64,000 nt of DNA. Origin: Gammaproteobacteria bacterium. GTDB taxonomy: Bacteria > Pseudomonadota > Gammaproteobacteria > Coxiellales > Coxiellaceae. Shown here piece after piece: positions 59,042-64,000 of the stretch (within the stretch, counting starts at the first letter, position 1; each line of letters begins with the position of its first letter). Location of the stretch: the NCBI GenBank assembly GCA_026399315.1, contig JAPLRF010000030.1, positions 121,270-185,269 on the forward strand. The letters are read 5' to 3'. A model generated the notes under the pieces. The model was not told the origin of the DNA. It searched no databases and saw only the letters and a list, made by a program, of their open reading frames with translations. The position numbers were made by a program, and so were the translations under genes.

Positions 59042-60874
59042 TCAGAAAACGGAATAATACCGCGTCATTTCCTCAATTGCGCTAGAAAAATCAGCAGGGG
59101 TAATTTTTGCATCTGGCAACGATTTCATTGTCAGCGTGGTTTTACGATACAGTCCGGAGTCATAAAAGATAATCGCTTGATTCTGTGTCAGCAATGCAAA
59201 ATAGCCATAATTTGAAGCAAGAAATGGACCTTGCTGTTTTTTAGAAAAAAAGTCGTCTCCAACACTATAATCACTTTCGGGATTGCTTACGCCCAATACG
59301 CGCCTTAATAAAGTAGGCGCCAAATCATAATGCGTTGTTTGGTAGCGCACTGTTGTCGGCTTTATTCCTGGCCATGCAATAATCATCGGTGTGCGCATTT
59401 GGTATTTTGAAAATCCACTGGCATGCTCCCAATAATCATTGTGATATTCGTTATATTCCTGACCGTGATCAGATGTGATAATAATAATGGTGTTTTTATC
59501 TAGCTTATCTTGCTTTAACGTTGTTAATATTTTTTTAATCAAGTGGTCATCAGCATGAACAGAGTTTTTATATAAATTATAAATGGGCGTCACGGGCGTA
59601 TTATTGTGAATATCAAAATAATTCAAATAACCCGTTGGATAAAATGGTGTTTTTAACGATAAGGAATTATAAGCATGCGGCGCATCATAAAACAAAAAAC
59701 CAAAAAAGGGCTTTTGATTTTTTGCCGCGTGATTTAAAAATGCCTGCATTTCTTCCGTCATTTTTTTATCACGGTCAATCGCCGTTTTGCCTGACGTGCT
59801 TAATTTTAAATTTTTAACCGTTGCAAATACTGTCTGATCAAATGGTGGCGATATCAGTGGCGCACTGGCGTACAATCCAAGCTGATAATGATTTGCTTGA
59901 AATGCCTGGATTAAAATAGAACCTTGACGCTCACTTCTAACCGAATTCCAATACGTTGCCGGAATACTGTAAAATAAGGAAAAAATACCGGGGCGGGTAC
60001 AATCTCCGCCACTTTGATTGTCCAAAAATAAATTTGCCGTTTTCGAAAACGCAGAAACTGCCGGCATGTTTATTGGATTCACCATATCATAGCGCAAAGT
60101 ATCAACCACAATGAGCAATACATTTAAGTTTTTTTTCGGTAAATGATAATGCAATGGATGTAACGGGTACTGCAATTTTTTATTGCCCGCTAAAATGCTT
60201 TGCAGTTTTTTGGGCAGTGTTTTTTCAGGAAAAATGGCAAGCCCTATTTGTTCTGCTGCATTGCTTATCGATAAACTATAAAAATAAGGTATTTTTATCG
60301 TGTATTGTAAAAATCGCATATTGCTTTGCGTACAGAAAAAAATAAAAAACGATTGCGCAAGAACATAAATAAGCAGCAACACGCCAAGCCAGCATTTGCC
60401 GTTAAAGCAATGCCTTATTTTATAGGTGAAAAAGACAGTTAGGCCGCTGACGAACAGGAAGGTGATTGTCATTAATGAAATCCAAAGATAAAGCGTATCA
60501 TGGACCTCAAACACCTTCGTTCCGCCAATAAGATATAAATGAAGCAAGGTTTTATTGATGTATAAATGCCAGAAACCAAACACCTTCGCATTCATAAAAC
60601 AAATTATTTGCGCCAATGCAACAAAAAATAACCCCAAAGCTGCTTTTACAATCAGAGATCGAATAAATAAAAATACAGGCAATAAAATGACACCCACCGC
60701 AGCTGAAAACAAAAAGTTTTGAGCAATATTACATAAAACATAAAACGTGCCTGTTAAAAAAGCGTGCGGGGAAGGATCAGTCAAAATAGCGGGAATGCTA
60801 CAACAACAAAGTACCACTGTGTTGAAAAAAACTAATGCGCTCAACCAACCTATTCTGTCTATTCGACTCTTCAT
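59042..60874 (-). CDS. YejM/PbgA-like sulfatase-fold inner-membrane protein
   Basis: 610 residues. Five N-terminal membrane helices (about 10-35, 45-70, 75-100, 120-145, 160-180), then a large periplasmic alkaline-phosphatase-fold domain beginning near 250 (NVLLIVVDTLRYDMVNPINMP). The nucleophile region GGDCTRPGIFSLFYSIPATYW has Thr in place of formylglycine Cys, as in YejM; IIIITSDHGQEYNEY and HASGFSKYQMRTPMIIAWPG supply metal-site motifs. This DUF3413-type layout matches YejM, which senses periplasmic LPS and controls LpxC through LapB. Start MKSRIDRIGWLSALVF. Single gene. Confidence 0.82.
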   Translation of the reverse strand: MKSRIDRIGWLSALVFFNTVVLCCCSIPAILTDPSPHAFLTGTFYVLCNIAQNFLFSAAVGVILLPVFLFIRSLIVKAALGLFFVALAQIICFMNAKVFGFWHLYINKTLLHLYLIGGTKVFEVHDTLYLWISLMTITFLFVSGLTVFFTYKIRHCFNGKCWLGVLLLIYVLAQSFFIFFCTQSNMRFLQYTIKIPYFYSLSISNAAEQIGLAIFPEKTLPKKLQSILAGNKKLQYPLHPLHYHLPKKNLNVLLIVVDTLRYDMVNPINMPAVSAFSKTANLFLDNQSGGDCTRPGIFSLFYSIPATYWNSVRSERQGSILIQAFQANHYQLGLYASAPLISPPFDQTVFATVKNLKLSTSGKTAIDRDKKMTEEMQAFLNHAAKNQKPFFGFLFYDAPHAYNSLSLKTPFYPTGYLNYFDIHNNTPVTPIYNLYKNSVHADDHLIKKILTTLKQDKLDKNTIIIITSDHGQEYNEYHNDYWEHASGFSKYQMRTPMIIAWPGIKPTTVRYQTTHYDLAPTLLRRVLGVSNPESDYSVGDDFFSKKQQGPFLASNYGYFALLTQNQAIIFYDSGLYRKTTLTMKSLPDAKITPADFSSAIEEMTRYYSVF

Positions 60875-60980
60875 TTTTTTCCTGGAAATTTTATATAATT
60901 TGACGTAAAGATATCCGATAACTTGTTAAAATCCAAATGCTTTATTAAATAGCGCAAAATTAGAAACAGGGAATGATTTA

Positions 60981-61026
60981 CGGGTTCACACACAGCCTTC
61001 CGACTGCATTTCCGAGCTATTTAATT
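60981..61026. repeat. Small palindromic repeat upstream of the FNR gene
   Basis: CGGGTTCACACACAGCCTTC then CGACTGCATTTCCGAGCTATTTAA: a diverged copy of the CACACGCA family in the divergent gap between the YejM-like and FNR genes. Confidence 0.6.
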
Positions 61027-61119
61027 ATCCGCTTGACGCGCATGGGATAAAGCCAACCTATTTTGTTGCTGATACCCTCCCCGATTGTATTTTTTAACTG
61101 TCATTACCCACTGTCCGCA

Positions 61120-61138
61120 CTGTATAATAAATATACAG
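61120..61138 (+). promoter_or_regulatory. Operator-like inverted repeat over the FNR-gene -10 box
   Basis: CTGTATA-ATAAA-TATACAG, a perfect 7-base inverted repeat with a 5-base centre. It overlaps a TATAAT (61123-61128) located 28 bases before the ATG. Its position suggests a repressor or autoregulatory site. Confidence 0.45.
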
Positions 61139-61155
61139 AAAAGGACCCCCCCCTT

Positions 61156-61860
61156 ATGCCCGATAAAAAAAACACCTGCCATGATTGCACCCATGCGCGC
61201 TACTGTCTCTCGTCGCAAGCTTCACACGTTGATATCGCTTCAAGTTATTTTCAATTTCCCTCGCGTCTATTAAAAAAAGGGGAACATTTATGCTACCAAG
61301 GTGAAATTTCACAAAATCTTTACATTATTCGTGCGGGCATCTTAAAAAGCGCGATCGTCAAAAAAAATGGCGACGAATATATCATGGGATTCTATTTTCC
61401 AACCGATTTGTTTGGCTGGGAAGGAATTGATGAAACGCATCGATCCATTTCAATCACAGCGCTCGATCAATCCAATATATGCGTCGTTCCAATACAAAAA
61501 ATTTTCTCCATGGCACAAGAAATACCAACAATGGGAGCGCAATTACTGAAGATGGTCAGCCTTCGCATTCACCAAGATAATATCGCATTACTGAGAACCA
61601 GCGCACAACAGCGCGTGGCTACTTTTCTATTGCAGTTATCACTGCGTTATCAGAAAATGGGTTTCGCAGAAAATTATTGTCACTTGCTAATGACACATCA
61701 CGATATTGCTAACTACTTGCGAATGACGCCAAACACGATTAGCCGTATATTTCACACATGGCAAGAAAAAAAATTAATCAGAATAGAAAAACATGTTGTT
61801 TATTTATTGGATTTAAACAACATTAATTTAATGGCGGAAATAGATTCACCCAGCTTCTAA
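61156..61860 (+). CDS. fnr: FNR-type oxygen-sensing transcription regulator
   Basis: 234 residues from ATG 61156 (MPDKKNTCHDCTHARYC); AAGGA is upstream but separated from the ATG by an eight-C run. The iron-sulfur ligands match E. coli FNR: Cys8, Cys11, Cys17 (spacing 3 and 6) and Cys109 (SNICVVPI). A cyclic-nucleotide-binding-type sensor domain (KGEHLCYQGEISQNLYIIRAG) is followed by the HTH LMTHHDIANYLRMTPNTISRIF. In E. coli FNR the recognition helix is ETISR; here the Glu is Asn, with Ser and Arg kept, so the operator may differ from TTGAT-N4-ATCAA. It likely switches respiration with oxygen; complex I genes are possible targets but no site was seen there. Confidence 0.85.
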   Translation: MPDKKNTCHDCTHARYCLSSQASHVDIASSYFQFPSRLLKKGEHLCYQGEISQNLYIIRAGILKSAIVKKNGDEYIMGFYFPTDLFGWEGIDETHRSISITALDQSNICVVPIQKIFSMAQEIPTMGAQLLKMVSLRIHQDNIALLRTSAQQRVATFLLQLSLRYQKMGFAENYCHLLMTHHDIANYLRMTPNTISRIFHTWQEKKLIRIEKHVVYLLDLNNINLMAEIDSPSF

Positions 61861-61910
61861 CATAGGGTGTCCAAAACCGCACTAAATCCCATACTTTCAT
61901 TCCCCGAAAA

Positions 61911-62242
61911 ATGGACCTGGAAACAGAATCAATCAATCAATCAATCAATCACAGGATATTTTGCGTATTGTTCCGCATCCGCGAACACTACGCAAAGCAC
62001 GCGAGCAAGTTAAATGGATGGTCGCAGATGGTGTTTCTCGCCCCAAGATCAAACAATATCTTGTTCAGTGGTTACGCTGGTGGGCAAACACGTCAGGCAT
62101 TTGGAAACATAAAGAGTTAGCAACCGCATACATCGAATCATGCTGGACACCCTCAGCTGCAGAAAATGCCACCGAGTTCCTCCAGCACTATCTCACATCA
62201 CCGCACAGCGGCGAGACTGATGTGATTTCGCGGGCGCAATAA
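61911..62242 (+). pseudogene. Short ORF with frame broken at a tetranucleotide tract
   Basis: An ATG at 61911 (MDLETESINQ) runs into an (AATC)6 tract; after the tract a different frame continues as ILRIVPHPRTLRKAREQVKW and on to WANTSGIWKHKELATAYIESCW, ending near 62242. The ATG frame and the downstream frame differ by two bases; adding one repeat unit, or removing two, would join them into a protein of about 110 residues. The product is basic and Trp-rich. I do not recognise its family. It may be phase-variable or simply broken. Confidence 0.45.
61927..61950. repeat. Tetranucleotide tract (AATC)6
   Basis: Six uninterrupted AATC units directly after the putative start of the short ORF; length change by one unit shifts the reading frame. 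Confidence 0.85.
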
Positions 62243-63853
62243 GTTTTCCAAGTGTGACGTTTTTGTTCGACATAAATTTTGAAAAGAAGCCGCGACCAAC
62301 CCCCGCGCACCGTCCCCGCGCCGCCCGCGCTCGCGACGGAGCCCGCATGCAGCAGGCTGGCAGCGCCGAACTTATATCCAATACCATCAATAACCGACGA
62401 ATCAAGGATGGCCTCATCAACGACGGAATTACGAACAACACCTTGAGTAGAATTCCAGTCATTAAAACGAGACGGGCGAGATCGAGGCTCTTTTTCTTCA
62501 GTCAAATAGTAAGTGCCCTGGCGAATATCTTGTTTTACGGGCTCTGCCGCATTTCGTTGCGACCATCCAACCAACTGCGAGAAAATTACGATGCGCTTTT
62601 TATATCCTGGATCTGTAATGCTCATGGCATCAACTTCATCCCACGTTTTTTCATTGTGTTTTTGGCCAGTTAAAATATGATGGGGAGGCATCAACTTCAT
62701 CCCACGTTTTTTCATTGTGTTTTTGGCCAGTTAAAATATGATGGGGATTAAAAATAATTTCTTGTTGCGCATGTATTACAAATTTTTCTCTGAAGCGATT
62801 TAATTTTTCAACCAGCGTCAGCGTGAGTTGATCAAATGGTTTTTGACGAGCATCAGCAGTTTCTGTAGGACCAGCATTGACAAGATTAATTGCATCATCT
62901 AATTCTGCCTGTTTTGCATTGCAAATAGCCTCTACGTAAGCTTGAAAATTAAATGCATTGTCTTCTTGCGCTTGATCATGTGCTCCAATGATTTTATGAA
63001 TATCATTAGTTTCCAATGCATCTTTATAAGTGATAATTCTTTTTGTTGCTTGCTTAATTCTTTTTACAATTTCCTGATGCTGATTTTCTTGCGCTGCATC
63101 TAAATCAGTTGGTGATTGCAATAATTCCAATTGCTTTGCTTCTTGTTCTTGTAAAGCTGAGTGTTGTATTTCCAAATAACGGTTTAAGCTTTGCGTGTAG
63201 ATTTCTTTAATTTGGCGATGCATTTCTGCTTCACCCTCTTCAATCTGAGCAAAATAAGGCTTCATTTTTTCGCACATTTCAATATCCGTTGTGCGCAATG
63301 CCGTTTGTAATGGTGTGCCCGTAAAAGGGTTTCCTTGTAAATCAATGGCTGTGCCACTTCGTGTTAAGCACTGTGGATCGGCTTGAACCATTTTCAAAAC
63401 CATCTCTTCATCACCATGCAATACCGCTTCGATAACAGCATCTGAATTTTTCATAACAGGGAAAAGCGATGGTTTTCTTAAAGTTATGGCAACTGCGCCG
63501 AGTTTTTCTATGGGTTCAATATACGGGGTATTTGAGGCTCTAATGCCAGCGGGGATTGATGATTTTAGATAGGTAGCGCCCGGTATTAAGTTAAAACTTA
63601 ATATTAATAGCCAGATCTCTCTTGGCATAAAATAGGGGACAGAAGGTATGTTTTTAGATTGATCGCCAGGCGTGCGGGTGTTGCTAAGGCCTGTTAACAA
63701 AACTCGCATCAGAATCGCCAATGCGCCTGCCTTATCCTGATCATTATCAATGCGTTTGCTTTGCGTGCCAATGGCTTGTGTGCGGATGGTGCTAATCTGT
63801 GATCCATTGGGTCTTGTTAATACCACTTGGTGCAGTTCTGTTTGACGGCGCAT
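62188..63853 (-). pseudogene. Frameshifted effector-family gene (coiled-coil/ankyrin-adjacent type)
   Basis: The 5' part (ATG 63853, MRRQTELHQVVLTRPNG) encodes about 390 residues ending NPHHILTGQKHNEKTWDEVD before a premature stop. The continuation in another frame repeats HHILTGQKHNEKTWDEVDA and goes on as MSITDPGYKKRIVIFSQLVG. The cause is a 61-base tandem duplication (62627-62747). Without it the protein would be about 530 residues. Visible parts: SDAVIEAVLHGDEEMVLKMVQADP then GTPLQTALRTTDIEMCEKM, an ankyrin-like pair also seen in a family of Legionellales proteins, and a helical region at 200-300. The 3' end enters a very GC-rich stretch and overlaps the short plus-strand ORF, so the original C-terminus is probably lost. 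Confidence 0.65.
62627..62746. repeat. 61-base tandem duplication
   Basis: A 59-base unit beginning GCATCAACTTCATCCCACG at 62627 recurs at 62688, separated by AG. The offset of 61 is not a multiple of three and disrupts the gene. The two copies look identical, suggesting a recent event. Confidence 0.9.
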
Positions 63854-63936
63854 CTTTATCCCCACTTTGCTTATTTGTATAAATATGAATCATACAGAGT
63901 GAGACTTAAGGAAGTATGAAGTAGAGGCGATAATAT

Positions 63937-63982
63937 GCGCGTTCGCACGCACCCTGCCGGGATGCGTTTCTGAGCTGATTGG
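63937..63982. repeat. Small palindromic repeat upstream of the broken gene
   Basis: GCGCGTTCGCACGCACCCTG then CCGGGATGCGTTTCTGAGCTG. Nearly the same as the copy at 25809-25850. No other gene is visible from 63866 to the right edge. Confidence 0.7.
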
Positions 63983-64000
63983 ATTTGCTTTTTGCGATGA

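Noticed and set aside
61120..61138. LexA (SOS) box upstream of the FNR gene
   Set aside because: The arms begin CTGT and end ACAG, but the spacing between them is 11 bases instead of the 8 required for a gammaproteobacterial LexA site.

Overview
The window is from an AT-rich gammaproteobacterium, most likely an amoeba- or arthropod-associated member of the Legionellales (Coxiella/Legionella/Berkiella-like). I infer this from three things: the gene order tpiA-secG-tRNA-Leu-nuoA..N followed by tRNA-fMet-rimP-nusA-infB-rbfA-truB, the sequence character of the housekeeping proteins, and several large proteins that look like secreted host-directed effectors. No species can be named from the sequence alone.

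Layout. 1-1415: 5' part of hemB, a glycine-zipper lipoprotein and a Mpo1/DUF962 membrane protein. 1438-5459: one large gene (adenylation domain, carrier-like domain, and a C-terminal region with a YopJ-like His-Asp-Cys arrangement) between short direct repeats. 5479-12850: truB, rbfA, infB, nusA, rimP and initiator tRNA on the minus strand, with an unrelated membrane-protein gene placed on the plus strand between truB and rbfA. 12865-18977: a 1740-residue double-AAA protein with a transglutaminase-like Cys-His-Asp triad, then a nitrilase-family amidase. 19031-41125: a complete respiratory complex I operon (nuoA to nuoN, minus strand) split by foreign-looking genes: a small secreted protein between nuoC and nuoD, two plus-strand effector-like genes between nuoE and nuoF (one with an HD/SidE-phosphodiesterase-like domain), and a DUF4143 ATPase between nuoF and nuoG. 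41199-49004: tRNA-Leu, secG, tpiA, a PpiD without its parvulin domain, tRNA-Asp, tRNA-Val, HU, tldD and mreBCD. 49135-52437: gatCAB. 52585-55299: a secreted 2H-phosphoesterase-like protein, a charged alpha-helical protein and a membrane-anchored tyrosine phosphatase. 55422-60874: DUF1328 protein, an SDR oxidoreductase, minor pilins pilX/pilW/pilV, a small secreted protein and a YejM-like sulfatase-fold membrane protein. 61120-63982: an FNR-type oxygen-sensing regulator, a short ORF behind a tetranucleotide tract, and an effector-family gene broken by a 61-bp tandem duplication.

Two themes run through the window. First, core operons have kept their ancestral order but have been opened repeatedly to admit single genes of host-interaction type. 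Second, a family of short palindromic repeats ending in a TTCTGAGCT-like tail sits in many intergenic gaps, supplies stop codons to two genes, and occurs twice in frame inside nuoG, where it encodes the same decapeptide. This is the behaviour known from Rickettsia palindromic elements. Other points are a probable non-canonical AUC start for mreC, a C8 tract between the Shine-Dalgarno and start of the FNR gene, and an initiator tRNA with a U1-U72 mismatch.
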